Source: Candidatus Zhuqueibacterota bacterium
Lineage (GTDB): Bacteria > Zhuqueibacterota > Zhuqueibacteria > Thermofontimicrobiales > Thiofontviventaceae
NCBI GenBank assembly: GCA_016931935.1
Contig: JAFGDW010000333.1
Coordinates: 1 to 35,156, forward strand
Reading direction: 5' to 3'
DNA: 35,156 nucleotides
Of this stretch, positions 8,022 through 19,000 are shown one piece after another. The notes beneath the pieces are model-generated. The model had not been told where the DNA came from. It searched no databases and worked only from the letters and a program-made list of their open reading frames with translations. The translations under genes were made by a program, and so were the position numbers. Numbering within the stretch: position 1 is the stretch's first letter; each line of letters starts with the position of its first letter.

Positions 8022-8253
8022 TTTGTGGTGTCGTATTTCAGTTTAACGAACAGGGAAAAATGCTTTTTATTGGGAATTGCACCCAAATGGTGAAACCTTC
8101 ATCCTGAGCGAAGTCGAAGGACTCACCATGAAGCTACGATGATTAAATCCTGCATAGAATTGTGAAACGCTGTACTAAGGCCAAGTAAAAAACATGACAT
8201 GCTCAGCCTTCCTATTTCCCCGTGAAATATAAACCCTCCCCATTAATTGAATT
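8022..8253. other. Intergenic region with a CCTGAGCGAAGTCGAAGGA word
   Basis: No gene is seen. At 8104-8122 lies CCTGAGCGAAGTCGAAGGA, related to the TTCGACAAGCTCAGG core of the modular palindromic elements elsewhere in the window. It separates two convergent genes. Confidence 0.4.
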
Positions 8254-10683
8254 CTACCTATTCCGCTTAATCACAATAATCGTCATATCGTCATGCTGAG
8301 GATAGCCTTTTATAAATCGATGAACATCTTTCAAAATCGCCTCAACAATTGCCTGGGCTGATGCTTCATTGTTCTGCTCAATCACCCGGGTCAATCTGTC
8401 TTCTCCGTATTCATCAAGTTTACCGTTCATCGCCTCGGTAAAGCCATCTGTGAAAAATACCAGCAGGTCGCCTTTATTCAAGGTCATGTTTTCTTCAGCC
8501 AGTGTTTTTTCAAATACCAGTCCTTGTTCCAGCCCAATTCCGATCCCCCCCGGTTCGATCTGCTGTGTGGCATTGTTTTCACTCATATACAAAATCGCTG
8601 GATTGTGGCCAGCCCGGGCAAACGTGACCTCAAAATTCGTCATGTTAATAATCGCATAGATCATACTGACGAATGAATTTTTCTCCAGCATCTGGTATAT
8701 CAGCTTGTTGACTTTGCACAATACCTGTTTCGGAGAGCTATTATCCTCAGCATATGATTGCAGGATGCCTTTGGATAACGTCATATAAATCGCGGATGGC
8801 ACGCCCTTGCCGGATACATCGCCAATCGCCACACCAAGTTTGTTGTTGCTCAACCGGACAAAGTCATAATAATCACCGCCAACTTCCCGTGCCGGAATGC
8901 AAATCGCAGAACAATCGAGTCCCGGAAAATGGGGACTGTCTTTTGGCAACAAACTCATCTGAACTTTCTTGGCGATTTCCAACTCTTTCGCCATTCGTTC
9001 CCGCTCGCTGATGCGTTGGATGTGCGGAGGTAATTCATCGCCCTGGTATTCAAAAACAGTCTTTCGTTTGAAACCAATTACAGCGATAACAAGCGGTACC
9101 GCGAGCACACCGAGCACGATCAGACCATTCATGGCAAACCAGTTGTTGTTCATATAAAGCAATGGAATCGCTTGGCTAAAAAGCACTGCGGTAAACGAAG
9201 TCAATAAAACTGTCAAAATATCATATTTAACAAACAGGTACCCCAGAAATAATCCGATAGCAAACTTTGCAAAGTATTGATACCCCATCGGGAATAAGCC
9301 AATATCGGGAATTCTGCTTAACGCTAAAATTGCTGCGATGATCACCGCCAGCCATTCGGATCGCAACACTTTTTTCAAATAGGTGATGAAAAACAACCGA
9401 TAAATGACTCCATCGCTGATGGCAAGTAATAAACCGGTGACAATCGGCGTCAGAAAAATGAATTCTTTATCAATACTCGGAAGAATAAACATATAAGAAG
9501 GCTTGGCACCGAATAGGTGCACGGTTGTATACAAATAAAGAGAAATAAAACCGACGAGTGTCATGCCTGCTAAATAACCGCGTACAATGCTGGATGCAGC
9601 GTTGACCGTGAATATTTTCCCTCGCAGAACACCGTCAATGGCTGATAGCTTATACTCCCATCCCGGTCGTGAGTTTGATTCCCCAACTGACCATGCCGTA
9701 AAAACGCTGAGTGCATTAAAGAATTCAATAAAAAAAATGTTGAACAAACCGATCAGAAGCGTTACATGCAATCGTGACATATTACCGATGGTGGTTCCTT
9801 CGGCCATGCTTGATGCAGCATTGATCGTGTTTATGAGACCCACAACTAAAATGGTCAGGAAAAAGATCAACCCGTGCCTGATCCCGATTTCTCCTTCGTG
9901 GTACTTTTTTAAAAATATGACAACAATGAAAAGTAAAACAATGTATGAGAATATCCATCCGAGTGTGTATAGAACGCTGTAGGTCGTTAAACTAATACCA
10001 TATTTGTTTTGTAATTCTTTGGGCAGTTCCAGAGTATATTGATACTGGCTAATTTCATCGCCCTTGATATTAAACTGGATTGCATACTTTGCTTCTTTAT
10101 ATTTGGGATTTTTCTCGACCCACTTGAAAAAGAAATCCGTGCGATTTTTTTGCTTGTTACTGGTGGAATCATCAAGAGTAAAGTCTGCCAGATTTATTTT
10201 TGTATTATTAGTTATATACGTTTCGCACAGTGCTTGTGCTTTTTCAAGCGAAAGATGGGCTGTCCCAACTGAATCCGGGAAATTGTGATCGAAGTGTATG
10301 ATTTCACCATTATGCGTCAACCATACCCGATAGCGATCTTGAGGTTCATCGCGGGGAACATTGAGATAGTACCTACAATCCCAAAATGTAAGATGCTTCA
10401 ATTCATTTTTTAATAATTCAGAAGTCCGAATCACTCCAAATGTACTTTGTAGATAAGATATCACATTATCGTTTGTTCGCGAACTTAAGCGCTTATAATA
10501 ATCATCAATTTGATAGCCGTGAGATTTCAGAAAATCGTCCGCCTGTTTGCGGATTTCGGGTCGGCTTAGTGTGTGAGTTGTTTGGTAAATAAACAATAAT
10601 GATGGTTCAATTGCAAAATAGGCTACAATGCCAAGAATACCGAAAATGAATAATGATCGATGCTTTGAAATAAATTCAAACAT
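8254..10683 (-). CDS. Membrane-anchored SpoIIE/PP2C-type serine phosphatase
   Basis: This 809-residue protein is counted from the ATG at 10683, which has an AAGGAC ribosome-binding site; an upstream TTG at 10725 is less likely. An N-terminal membrane segment (IFGILGIVAYFAIEP) is followed by an extracytoplasmic region of about 220 residues and then a cluster of membrane helices. The C-terminal 240 residues are an RsbU/SpoIIE phosphatase with the linker ELEIAKKVQMSLLPK, metal motifs GGDYYD, GDVSGKG and FFTDGFTEA, and the closing HDDMTIIVI. Such enzymes usually dephosphorylate anti-sigma-antagonist proteins in partner-switching stress pathways. The helices just before the catalytic domain resemble a degenerate CPBP intramembrane protease fold: DGVIYR stands where EExxxR is expected and the later histidine is absent. 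No anti-sigma or antagonist gene is adjacent, so its partner is elsewhere. Confidence 0.9.
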   Translation of the reverse strand: MFEFISKHRSLFIFGILGIVAYFAIEPSLLFIYQTTHTLSRPEIRKQADDFLKSHGYQIDDYYKRLSSRTNDNVISYLQSTFGVIRTSELLKNELKHLTFWDCRYYLNVPRDEPQDRYRVWLTHNGEIIHFDHNFPDSVGTAHLSLEKAQALCETYITNNTKINLADFTLDDSTSNKQKNRTDFFFKWVEKNPKYKEAKYAIQFNIKGDEISQYQYTLELPKELQNKYGISLTTYSVLYTLGWIFSYIVLLFIVVIFLKKYHEGEIGIRHGLIFFLTILVVGLINTINAASSMAEGTTIGNMSRLHVTLLIGLFNIFFIEFFNALSVFTAWSVGESNSRPGWEYKLSAIDGVLRGKIFTVNAASSIVRGYLAGMTLVGFISLYLYTTVHLFGAKPSYMFILPSIDKEFIFLTPIVTGLLLAISDGVIYRLFFITYLKKVLRSEWLAVIIAAILALSRIPDIGLFPMGYQYFAKFAIGLFLGYLFVKYDILTVLLTSFTAVLFSQAIPLLYMNNNWFAMNGLIVLGVLAVPLVIAVIGFKRKTVFEYQGDELPPHIQRISERERMAKELEIAKKVQMSLLPKDSPHFPGLDCSAICIPAREVGGDYYDFVRLSNNKLGVAIGDVSGKGVPSAIYMTLSKGILQSYAEDNSSPKQVLCKVNKLIYQMLEKNSFVSMIYAIINMTNFEVTFARAGHNPAILYMSENNATQQIEPGGIGIGLEQGLVFEKTLAEENMTLNKGDLLVFFTDGFTEAMNGKLDEYGEDRLTRVIEQNNEASAQAIVEAILKDVHRFIKGYPQHDDMTIIVIKRNR

Positions 10684-10963
10684 GTGAATGTCCTTACGAT
10701 TAATGACTGATTGTGCTATTGACAAACACTATATAATAACTTAAAATTAAATAATTAGCAAGGAGAAATTTGCAGAAAATTAATGTGGATGATCATGCTG
10801 ATATTGTGCGTTCATGGATTTAAAATCGCTAATGATAATTTTTTATTTGATGTGGAACAAGATGCAGTGGGATTGGTTGTATACTTTTAATTCTTTTACA
10901 TCAATGATGTGCTACGCATTTTCAAAGTGCGTGGCACATTTGTCCATTCCTGAGAAAATTTCC
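10684..10963. other. Divergent intergenic region
   Basis: This region separates the minus-strand phosphatase gene from the plus-strand ABC operon and must hold the promoters of both. Open frames here are N-terminal extensions without a convincing ribosome-binding site. I could not assign promoter boxes with confidence. Confidence 0.4.
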
Positions 10964-11653
10964 ATGCCACTCATTGAACTATCCAATGTTACTAAAACCT
11001 ACTCTGAGGCTGGCGCTTCCAAAGATGTACTGCACCGGGTCGACTTGATGATTGATCAACATGAATTAATTGTGCTGCTGGGCCGGAGCGGTTCGGGTAA
11101 ATCGACATTACTGAACGTTATCAGCGGCATCGATGTACCCACATCAGGCGATGTGACGATTGCCGGCAAAACGCTCACTCGACTTTCGGAACGCGAACGC
11201 ACGCAATTCCGGCGGCGCCATATCGGATTCATATTTCAGTTCTTCAATCTTATTCCTACACTTACGGTTGGAGAAAATGTATTTCTCCCGTTGGAATTGG
11301 TAGGCATCGATCCGTATGACGCCAATCGACGCGTCGAAAAAATGCTGGCAACAGTGGGACTTGATGATCGTATGCACACCTTCCCGGACCGGCTGTCCGG
11401 TGGCGAGCAGCAACGCGTAGCCATTGCCCGTGCGCTCATTCACGAACCGGATATTATTCTGGCTGATGAACCGACTGGTAATCTCGATTATGAAACCGGT
11501 GTGATGATTATTGAAATATTGGATCGCCTGGTTCGCAAGCAAGGCAAAACCATGATGATGGCAACTCATAGCCGGGAAGTGGCAGGCATGGCGGATCGGA
11601 TTTTGACGATCAAGGATGGGGGGATTGAGGAGATGGATGGAGGAAAATCATGA
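10964..11653 (+). CDS. ABC transporter ATP-binding subunit, LolD/MacB type
   Basis: This 229-residue ATPase energises the FtsX-like permease encoded next. Walker A is GRSGSGKST (residues 40-48), the Q-loop is in [10 protein letters not shown], the signature is [15 protein letters not shown], Walker B is IILADEPTG, and the H-loop is [21 protein letters not shown] is typical of the LolD/MacB/YbbA branch. The open frame extends back to 10814, but alignment with the family favours the start [13 protein letters not shown] at 10964. The stop overlaps an ATGA, and the permease begins 87 bp later, so they form one operon with the lipoprotein gene after it. Confidence 0.92.
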   Translation: MPLIELSNVTKTYSEAGASKDVLHRVDLMIDQHELIVLLGRSGSGKSTLLNVISGIDVPTSGDVTIAGKTLTRLSERERTQFRRRHIGFIFQFFNLIPTLTVGENVFLPLELVGIDPYDANRRVEKMLATVGLDDRMHTFPDRLSGGEQQRVAIARALIHEPDIILADEPTGNLDYETGVMIIEILDRLVRKQGKTMMMATHSREVAGMADRILTIKDGGIEEMDGGKS

Positions 11654-11740
11654 ATATCACTTATTTCTGGCCTGTTTGAATACTCTTAGAGAATTCTTGA
11701 ATTGTTTAGTTTGCTGTTGAAAATTAAAATTTAAACCTGT

Positions 11741-14314
11741 ATGCTAACTAAAAACATAAAATCCTCCCGCAAAACCCTCATCCGTTCCAGTCTTCGCTAC
11801 ATCACCAAACACCCCTGGCAGTTTGGTCTGTCTGTATTGGGGATTGCGCTTGGTGTCGCTGTGGTTGTGGCGATTGATCTGGCCAATCAGAGCGCTGGCA
11901 AGGCGTTTACAATGTCGATGCAGCAGGTGAGCGGCAAGGTAACACATCATATCATGGGGGGACCAACCGGGGTGCCGGATTCGCTGTATCGTGATCTGCG
12001 GGTGAAGTTGGGAATCACACAATGCGCGCCGATTATTGAAGGGAATTGTTCGGTGCCTACGGAACCGCCGCGTATTTGCACGCTGCTTGGCATCGATCCG
12101 TTTGCGGAGCATGCCATGCGTCCCGAGCATTTTCCGGTGATAACATCACGCGCCTTTGGACGAATGAATTTCATGATTCAACCCAATGCTATCCTGCTAC
12201 CAGCAAAACTGGCAGCCGATCTGAACGTTACAGCAGGGGACACGACAATTCTCCAAATTAATAACCAGCAACAAACGTTTCACATTGCCGGAGTGCTGAA
12301 TGCCGAAAGCGATGACGGCAACGCGATGCTGGAAAATATTATCCTGGCTGATATTGCTACCGCCCAGGAATTGCTGAACATGCCCGGACGGCTTTCCCGC
12401 ATCGATTTGGTCGTGCCGGATAATCGCGCTGATCTGCTCGATCGGATTCAAACTAGACTTGATGACGGCTATCGCATCATTCCGGCAGCTATGCGACAGG
12501 CAGCAGGCGAGCAGATGACGCATTCATTTGAACTTAATCTCACCGCCATGAGTGTGCTCGCGCTGATCGTTGGCATGTTTCTGATTTACAATACAATGAC
12601 GTTTTCTGTGGTGCAGCGCCGCATTCACATCGGGCTGATGCGCTCGATTGGCGTCACCCGGCGTGAGTTGTTTACATTGATGATGGTAGAAGCGCTGGTA
12701 ATGGGAATTCTGGGAACGTTGCTGGGATTGGGATTCGGCGTGCTGCTTGGTAAAGGGCTGGTTAAATTAGTGACGCAATCCATTAATGATCTGTACTATG
12801 TGCTGAACGTCCGGCAGTTGTATTTAAGCCAACTCAGCCTGTTGAAGGGATTGGGACTTGGCGTTGTGGCGACGTTGGTCGCAGCGATCAAACCGGCGCG
12901 CGAAGCTACGACCGCTCCGCCGAGGGTAACACTGATTCGCTCGCAGGTGGAAACCAACATTCACAACAATATTCCCCGTTTTACCGCGATTGGTGTATCG
13001 CTGATGGTTATCGGTATGGCGATTCTGTTGTATCCGGTGAAAAATATCTGGTTCAGCTATGCCGGCCTGATGCCGCTGGTGTCCGGACTGGCGTTGCTGA
13101 CACCAATTACCATGACTGCGTTGGTACGACTGGCATCCCCGCTGATGAAGCGGATGTTCGGATTGCTTGGCGAAATGGCCTCCCGCAGCATTGTGACGCA
13201 AATGAGCCGTACCGCCGTAGCGATTGCCGCCCTGAGCATCGCCGTGGCGACCACCGTCGGCGTTGGCACAATGGTGGATAATATGCGCAACACGGTCATC
13301 GAATGGATGGAGCGACTTCTTACCGCTGATATTTATATTTCCACCCCCAGCCTGATCGGCCGCCAGAGCAGCAGCGCACTCGATGTGGCAATGGCAGACA
13401 GGTTACAAGCCGTTCCCGGCGTGAAACATGTGAATTATTATCGCGAAGTTCAACTTGATACCGAACAGGGATACATGATTATATTGGCTGCGAAGATCGG
13501 TGAATTCCGCTACAATAACTTCGCGTTTAAACAAGGGCTTCCCAAAAATATTTGGCCGGCATTTCAGCATGAAGATGCAGTTTTGGTGTCTGAACCTTAT
13601 TCGTACAAAAATAATATCAATCTGGGTGATACGGTCATGATTCCCACCGATCGCGGTCCGCATGCGTTTCGCGTCGTTGGCGTGCATTATGAGTATGGCA
13701 CTGATTTGGGCTTGATCGCAATGTCCCACTGGAATTACCAAAAATATTTTGACGACCGCAAGCTGTCGCGCATTTTAATTTATACAGAACCTGATGCGGA
13801 TATTGACGCCATCAAGCGTGCTATTTGGCAGATGGCGCCGCCAAACAGTGATTTGGTGCTACAATCAAATCACGAACTGCTGAAGGCATCCGTCGTAATT
13901 TTCGACCGAACGTTTCTGATTACCCGCGTGCTGCAATTGCTGGCAATTATCGTGGCGTTCATCGGCGTGCTTAGCGCGTTGATGGCGTTGCAACTGGAAC
14001 GCTCGCGCGAATTCGGCGTGCTGCGCGCCATTGGTTTGACGCCCGGACAGTTATGGAAACTAGTGCTGCTGCAAACCGGTTTTATGGGATTCATCGCCGG
14101 GATTCTATCGATACCCATCGGCAATATTGTGGCGTGGGTGCTAATTCATGTGGTGAATGAGCGGTCGTTTGGCTGGACAATCCATTTCGACATTATGCCG
14201 TATTTGCTGGTTCAGGCAATCGGATTAGCTATTCTGGCTGCGGTGGTTGCCGGTCTGTATCCGGCGTATAAGCTGGCCACAATTTCGCCAGCAATGGCAT
14301 TGCGGGATGAATAA
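11741..14314 (+). CDS. FtsX-like ABC permease with duplicated membrane unit
   Basis: This 857-residue inner-membrane protein belongs to the MacB/LolC/YbbP-type superfamily. An N-terminal helix (about 28-48) is followed by a periplasmic domain of about 200 residues. Three helices with the FtsX motif follow (LMRSIGVTRRELFTLMMVEA). The unit is then repeated: a helix at about 495-515, a second periplasmic domain, and three C-terminal helices with VLRAIGLTPGQLWKLVLLQ. It therefore acts as a pseudo-dimer in one chain. It is predicted to form a mechanotransmission-type ABC complex with the preceding ATPase and to act on lipids, lipoproteins or a hydrophobic compound. The downstream AttH/CrtC-like lipoprotein suggests the substrate or acceptor. 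Confidence 0.92.
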   Translation: MLTKNIKSSRKTLIRSSLRYITKHPWQFGLSVLGIALGVAVVVAIDLANQSAGKAFTMSMQQVSGKVTHHIMGGPTGVPDSLYRDLRVKLGITQCAPIIEGNCSVPTEPPRICTLLGIDPFAEHAMRPEHFPVITSRAFGRMNFMIQPNAILLPAKLAADLNVTAGDTTILQINNQQQTFHIAGVLNAESDDGNAMLENIILADIATAQELLNMPGRLSRIDLVVPDNRADLLDRIQTRLDDGYRIIPAAMRQAAGEQMTHSFELNLTAMSVLALIVGMFLIYNTMTFSVVQRRIHIGLMRSIGVTRRELFTLMMVEALVMGILGTLLGLGFGVLLGKGLVKLVTQSINDLYYVLNVRQLYLSQLSLLKGLGLGVVATLVAAIKPAREATTAPPRVTLIRSQVETNIHNNIPRFTAIGVSLMVIGMAILLYPVKNIWFSYAGLMPLVSGLALLTPITMTALVRLASPLMKRMFGLLGEMASRSIVTQMSRTAVAIAALSIAVATTVGVGTMVDNMRNTVIEWMERLLTADIYISTPSLIGRQSSSALDVAMADRLQAVPGVKHVNYYREVQLDTEQGYMIILAAKIGEFRYNNFAFKQGLPKNIWPAFQHEDAVLVSEPYSYKNNINLGDTVMIPTDRGPHAFRVVGVHYEYGTDLGLIAMSHWNYQKYFDDRKLSRILIYTEPDADIDAIKRAIWQMAPPNSDLVLQSNHELLKASVVIFDRTFLITRVLQLLAIIVAFIGVLSALMALQLERSREFGVLRAIGLTPGQLWKLVLLQTGFMGFIAGILSIPIGNIVAWVLIHVVNERSFGWTIHFDIMPYLLVQAIGLAILAAVVAGLYPAYKLATISPAMALRDE

Positions 14315-14320
14315 AAAGCA

Positions 14321-14366
14321 TCGGACACGGATGACACGGATTAGACGGATTTGAACGGATTTTTTG
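14321..14366. repeat. Short ACGGAT iterations downstream of the permease gene
   Basis: Four ACGGAT words occur within 40 bp: CACGGAT, CACGGAT, GACGGAT and AACGGAT at 9-10 bp spacing. They end in a run of six T residues. It is a degenerate tandem word repeat between the permease and lipoprotein genes. Function is unknown. Confidence 0.45.
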
Positions 14367-14492
14367 CCTGTCATTCCGGTTTCGCTGTTTTTTAGTGAAT
14401 ACCGGAATCCCCTTTTGCAATGTACTGAAATTGGAATAAGACGATATAATGATATGTATTTTGAATTTTAAAGATTTCTGCACGGATGATCG

Positions 14493-15644
14493 ATGAATTA
14501 TTTGATCAGGAAATTATTAATATTAGCCCTTGTTACGTTGCTTGTGAATTGCCAAACCAACACCAATAGGACCAAACAATCTGATAACACATCCAATTCT
14601 GTTTTGGCAATGATGTCATCATCGACCGATGATACTGGATTCAAAAAAGCGATAGAACCAATCCCATTCCAATTTCCGCGTGACTTTGGACCGCACCCGG
14701 ATTTTCGGACAGAGTGGTGGTATTTTACGGGGAATGTCTCGGATAGTACGGGGCGATTGTATGGCTTTCAGCTCACTTTTTTCAGAACAGCGATGTCACC
14801 GGATTCTGTAATCGGTGATTCTGAATGGCGCACAAGTCATGTGTACATGGGGCATTTTGCCATTACCGATGTGGTGAATAACACATTCTATCAGGCGGAG
14901 CGATTCAGCCGGGGCGCACTTGGATTGGCCGGCGCACAGTCCGAGCCGTTTCGAGTGTGGCTGGACGATTGGATGATAGAGACAGCATCGGATCAGTCAG
15001 GCTCTGAAATTGCCGTGCATGTGTACGCAGCAGATGACAGTCACAAACTCGATTTACGAATTGTGAATGAGAAACCACTAGTATTGCAGGGAAATAATGG
15101 CTTAAGCCGGAAAGGCCCGGAACCGGGGAATACGTCCTACTATTATTCATACACACGACTAACTGTGAGTGGGCGCATCACATTGGATGGAGAACAGCAT
15201 GCCGTTACCGGACACGCCTGGTTCGACCGGGAGTGGAGCACCAGTGCGCTCAGGCCGGATCAAGCAGGTTGGGACTGGTTTTCGTTGCAGCTTGACAATG
15301 GCTATGACCTGATGTGGTACCAAATTCGCAATAAGGATGGTAGTCTCAGTCCGTTCTCCGGTGGGAGTCTTGTGGATGATGACGGTCATCGTATTGAAAT
15401 TAAGCCGAATCAAGTGACACTAAATATTCTGTCGACATGGAAAAGCCCGACAGGCATCACTTATCCTTCTGAATGGGAGATTATTATTCCATCGGAAAAA
15501 CTCCAATTGCACATTGCCCCGCAGGTGAAAGCCCAGGAATGGACCGGCCAATTCCGCTATTGGGAAGGGGTGGTGACGTTTGATGGCATATTCCAAAATA
15601 AAAAAACAAACGGTTATGGGTATGTGGAGCTTACAGGGTATTAG
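14493..15644 (+). CDS. AttH/CrtC-like lipocalin-fold lipoprotein
   Basis: This 383-residue protein has a lipoprotein signal peptide, MNYLIRKLLILALVTLLVNC, with C20 as lipidation site. The mature part starts with the family signature FRTEWWYFTGNV and contains HAWFDREWST and GWDWFSLQLDNGYDLMWYQIR. These are hallmarks of the AttH/hydroxyneurosporene-synthase (CrtC, carotenoid 1,2-hydratase) superfamily, a double lipocalin-like fold. In Agrobacterium and other bacteria AttH-like proteins are encoded beside an ABC ATPase and FtsX permeases, as here. This suggests a periplasmic lipid-binding or hydrating partner of the exporter rather than a carotenoid enzyme, since no carotenoid genes are nearby. 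Function is inferred from context. Confidence 0.88.
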   Translation: MNYLIRKLLILALVTLLVNCQTNTNRTKQSDNTSNSVLAMMSSSTDDTGFKKAIEPIPFQFPRDFGPHPDFRTEWWYFTGNVSDSTGRLYGFQLTFFRTAMSPDSVIGDSEWRTSHVYMGHFAITDVVNNTFYQAERFSRGALGLAGAQSEPFRVWLDDWMIETASDQSGSEIAVHVYAADDSHKLDLRIVNEKPLVLQGNNGLSRKGPEPGNTSYYYSYTRLTVSGRITLDGEQHAVTGHAWFDREWSTSALRPDQAGWDWFSLQLDNGYDLMWYQIRNKDGSLSPFSGGSLVDDDGHRIEIKPNQVTLNILSTWKSPTGITYPSEWEIIIPSEKLQLHIAPQVKAQEWTGQFRYWEGVVTFDGIFQNKKTNGYGYVELTGY

Positions 15645-15664
15645 AAGGATTTTATGATTTTTTA

Positions 15665-15860
15665 GTATCCTTTCAATAAATGATGGTGAGTGTACCCTTC
15701 GACACCGTTCGTGTTCCGATGTATCGGAACGGCACGCCGCTGCGAGACAGTAAGCTCGGGGTACGGAACAAACCGTTGACTGAGTGCTCCGAAGGCGCAT
15801 CTGCCTTTGGAATGATCCGCCGTGGTGGACCAACATAACCAACTAATATGGAATGGATAC
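15665..15860 (+). repeat. Modular palindromic element, copy A (196 bp)
   Basis: It begins GTATCCTTTCAATA and ends ATGGAATGGATAC, so the termini are imperfect inverted repeats. The core has CCTTCGACACCGTTCGTG, GCACGCCGCTGCGAGACAGTAAGC and GGGGTACGGAA, shared with copy C on the opposite strand. The right end, read in reverse (GTATCCATTC.ATATTAGTTGG), matches the left end of copy B. No coding frame is convincing. It lies between the AttH-like gene and the amidase gene. Confidence 0.75.
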
Positions 15861-15997
15861 ATTTTTTAGATATTTTGCTGAACCGATCCAATCGTTTGAA
15901 GCGATGAGATCGGTAGCTGTTTGTAATCGGAAAAAATATTTATCAATATCAGTTCATCTTGAACAAAATATGTGTCTTATAAATCACGATAATCCGC

Positions 15998-16026
15998 TTG
16001 ACATTCTCCCCCAAACGTTGTATTTT
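15998..16026 (+). promoter_or_regulatory. Candidate housekeeping promoter of the amidase-like gene
   Basis: TTGACA (15998-16003) and TATTTT (16021-16026) are separated by exactly 17 bases. They lie 51 bp before the start codon, which has an AAAGGAATAGAGC ribosome-binding region. The sigma-70-like consensus fit is good. Promoter consensus in this phylum is uncertain. Confidence 0.45.
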
Positions 16027-16076
16027 CAACATCAATCAATCATCTCACAACCAATTTTCAAATAAAGGAATAGAGC

Positions 16077-19000
16077 ATGCAATACCGGCGAATAATAGTT
16101 GCCCTTATGCTTGCGCTTTTCGTGGGCGGATGCGCGCAGCAGTTGGGGAAAGTCGTGGTGTACGATTATTCCGGTATGGACAAGGATACCAAAGATGTTC
16201 ATAAAAAAGTGGAAAAAATATTACAGCAGGGCGTGGCAACACGTCAGCCTGTACCAGTCTACCCGGCCACGCGCATTGATTCCGTCCGTATTGATAAATT
16301 CCACCAGAAAATAAATATCTATCTCAATCCGATTTTCGGCTACATCCCCTGGCGGGAAAATAATGTCGCCAGCACATATGCGGCATTGAAAGAACAGTTG
16401 GGACGAAAATACCGAAACTATCAAGTCATTCTATTCTCCAAAGATTTTCCGATCGAATCGCTGATTCCGAATGCTTTCCGTTCAGACACATCAACATACG
16501 ATACCGCCCGCATGCCGCGGCAGGATGTCCGCACATTGCCGCTGGTCATGAATATGAATCGCCCCTGGTACCCGACCAAAGGATTGTTCAATCGTAACAT
16601 TGCCCTGTGGCACAGTCACGGCTGGTATTTTGAACAATCGGAAAATCGCTGGGAGTGGCAGCGTGCGCGGCTGTTTCAGACAGTTGAGGATATCGGCCCG
16701 ATTGGATTTACCTTGCCTTATCTTGTTCCCATGCTGGAAAATGCTGGCGCGCTGGTGATGTTGCCGCGTGAACGCGATACGCAAACGCATGAGATAATTA
16801 TTGACAACGATAACTCGCGCGATTGGGACACATTCTATAGTGAGGAAATATACGATCTTCAAAACGAGTTGTTGATTGAATCCGATAGCGTGGGATTTGC
16901 GGTTGGTAATCCCCCGTATGGAGTAGGGGAGAATCCTTTCCAGCAAGGTACATACCGGCGTATGCCAGCGGATACAGTTGTATCGGCGGAAATTAGCTGG
17001 ATCCCGGAATTCCCGGCGCCGGGGGATTACGCTGTATATATTTCCTGGAAGCGCAGCGATTCCAACGTGACGGATGCGCATTACACGGTCTATCATAGCG
17101 GCGGACAAACCGATTTTCTGGTAAACCAACAAATCGGTGGCGCAACGTGGATTTATCTGGGGACGTACCGGTTTTACGCTGGCTATAATCCTGAAATTGG
17201 CCGGGTTTCGCTGACAAATCAAAGCGATGAAGTCGGCAGTTGGGTGACGGCTGATGCTGTGCGCTTTGGCGGCGGCATGGGAAATGTCTCCCGGCATGGC
17301 CAAACAAGCGGCCGGCCGCGTTATGTTGAAGGCGCGCGCTACTACCTGCAATATGCGGGCATGCCAGATACGCTGGTGTTCAGTCTTAACAATGAAGAAA
17401 GTGATTATAAAGATGATTATCAAAGTCGCGGTGAATGGGTGAATTATTTGAAGGGAGCGCCATTTGGTCCGAATGCGGATCGCACCGATCCGGGGCTCGG
17501 CATCCCGATCGATCTGTCGCTGGCATTTCACACCGATGCCGGCATTGCCCTGCACGACACAGTGATCGGCACGCTGGCAATTTACAGTTCCGAAGGCGCA
17601 GATTCCACCACATTTTTCCCGGACAGCATGTCGCGCCTGGCGAATCGTGATTTTGCTGACATGCTGCAAACCCAGATTGTGAATGATCTGCGTGCAACCT
17701 GGGACCCGTTATGGCGACGTCGCGGCATGTGGGACAAACAGTATTCAGAAGCATTTCGCCCCAACGTTCCGGCTGTGTTGCTGGAGTTGCTGTCGCACCA
17801 GAGTTTTCTCGATATGACGTTTTTTCAGGATCCCCGCTTCAAATTCGATGCTAGCCGTTCAATTTACAAGGCATTGCTGCGGTTTGAGGCAATGCAATAT
17901 CAAACCGATTACGTGGTGCAACCACTACCGGTAGATCATTTCCAAGCGGTGCTGCATCCCAAAAGCAGTGTCACGCTTTCCTGGCAGCCGGTGGACGATC
18001 CGTTGGAGCCAACCGCTGTCGCGGAAAAATATATTGTCTATACCCGCCTCGAAGGTGATGGCTGGGATAACGGTGTACTCGTGGACAGTACAATTGCTGC
18101 TTTCGATAGCTTGCTGCCGGGTGTTATTTACAGCTACAAAGTGACCGCCGTGAATGCCGGCGGTGAAAGCTTTCCGTCGGAGATTTTGTCGGTGTGCTGG
18201 TACGAGCAGGACACGCCGCCAGTGTTGATTATTAATGCATTCGACCGCGTGGCAGCGCCGGCCAAAATCATCACTGATCAATTTGCCGGATTTGCCAATT
18301 TCCACGACCAGGGAGTTCCCGACAAGTATGATCTCAATTTCACCGGCGATCAGATCGATTTCTCGCCGACGTCACAATGGAAGGATGATGATTCGCCCGG
18401 CTTCGGCGCCAGTTACGCCAATCTGGAAACAACGATAATTGCTGGCAATTCGTTCGATTACCCGTACATTCATGGCGTGTCCATCCGTGCGGCCGGCCAT
18501 GCGTTCTGTTCTGTTTCGGATGAAGTGGTGATACAGCAGGAAATCGATCTCAAGAATTATCCGATTGTGGATGTCGTTTTGGGAGAAGAGAAAACAACGG
18601 GCTGGCCAAAACCGATGGGGGAGAAGCAGTTTCAGGCATGGCCGGAACCGTTCCGGCAGGCGATTTCTGATTATTGCAGCGCTGGCGGTAATTTGTTTGT
18701 TTCCGGCTCTTATGTCGGCGCTGACATTTACGCAAATCAGTCTCCCGATACTGCTGCGCTGGTATTTTCCAATAAAATGCTGAAATTCATCTGGCGAACG
18801 AATCACGCTTCCAAAGGCGGCGGTGTCTGGTGCGTGGATTCAACCTTTATGGATTTTGGAACAGCGTTTGAATTTAATACAATGCCACATCCGGATATTT
18901 ATGCAGCAGAAGCGCCGGATGGGATTGCCCCTGTTGATTCAATGACCAGTGCGATTTTACGGTATCAGGAAAATAACATTGGTGCAGCGGTAGCTTACCG

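Noticed and set aside
10814..10963. N-terminal extension of the ABC ATPase
   Set aside because: The extension has no homology to ATPase N-termini; the family start [13 protein letters not shown] at 10964 is preferred.
16491..17669. 392-codon minus-strand frame opposite the amidase-like gene
   Set aside because: Long, but antisense to a protein with clear domains; composition is rich in R, H and C as expected for a shadow frame.
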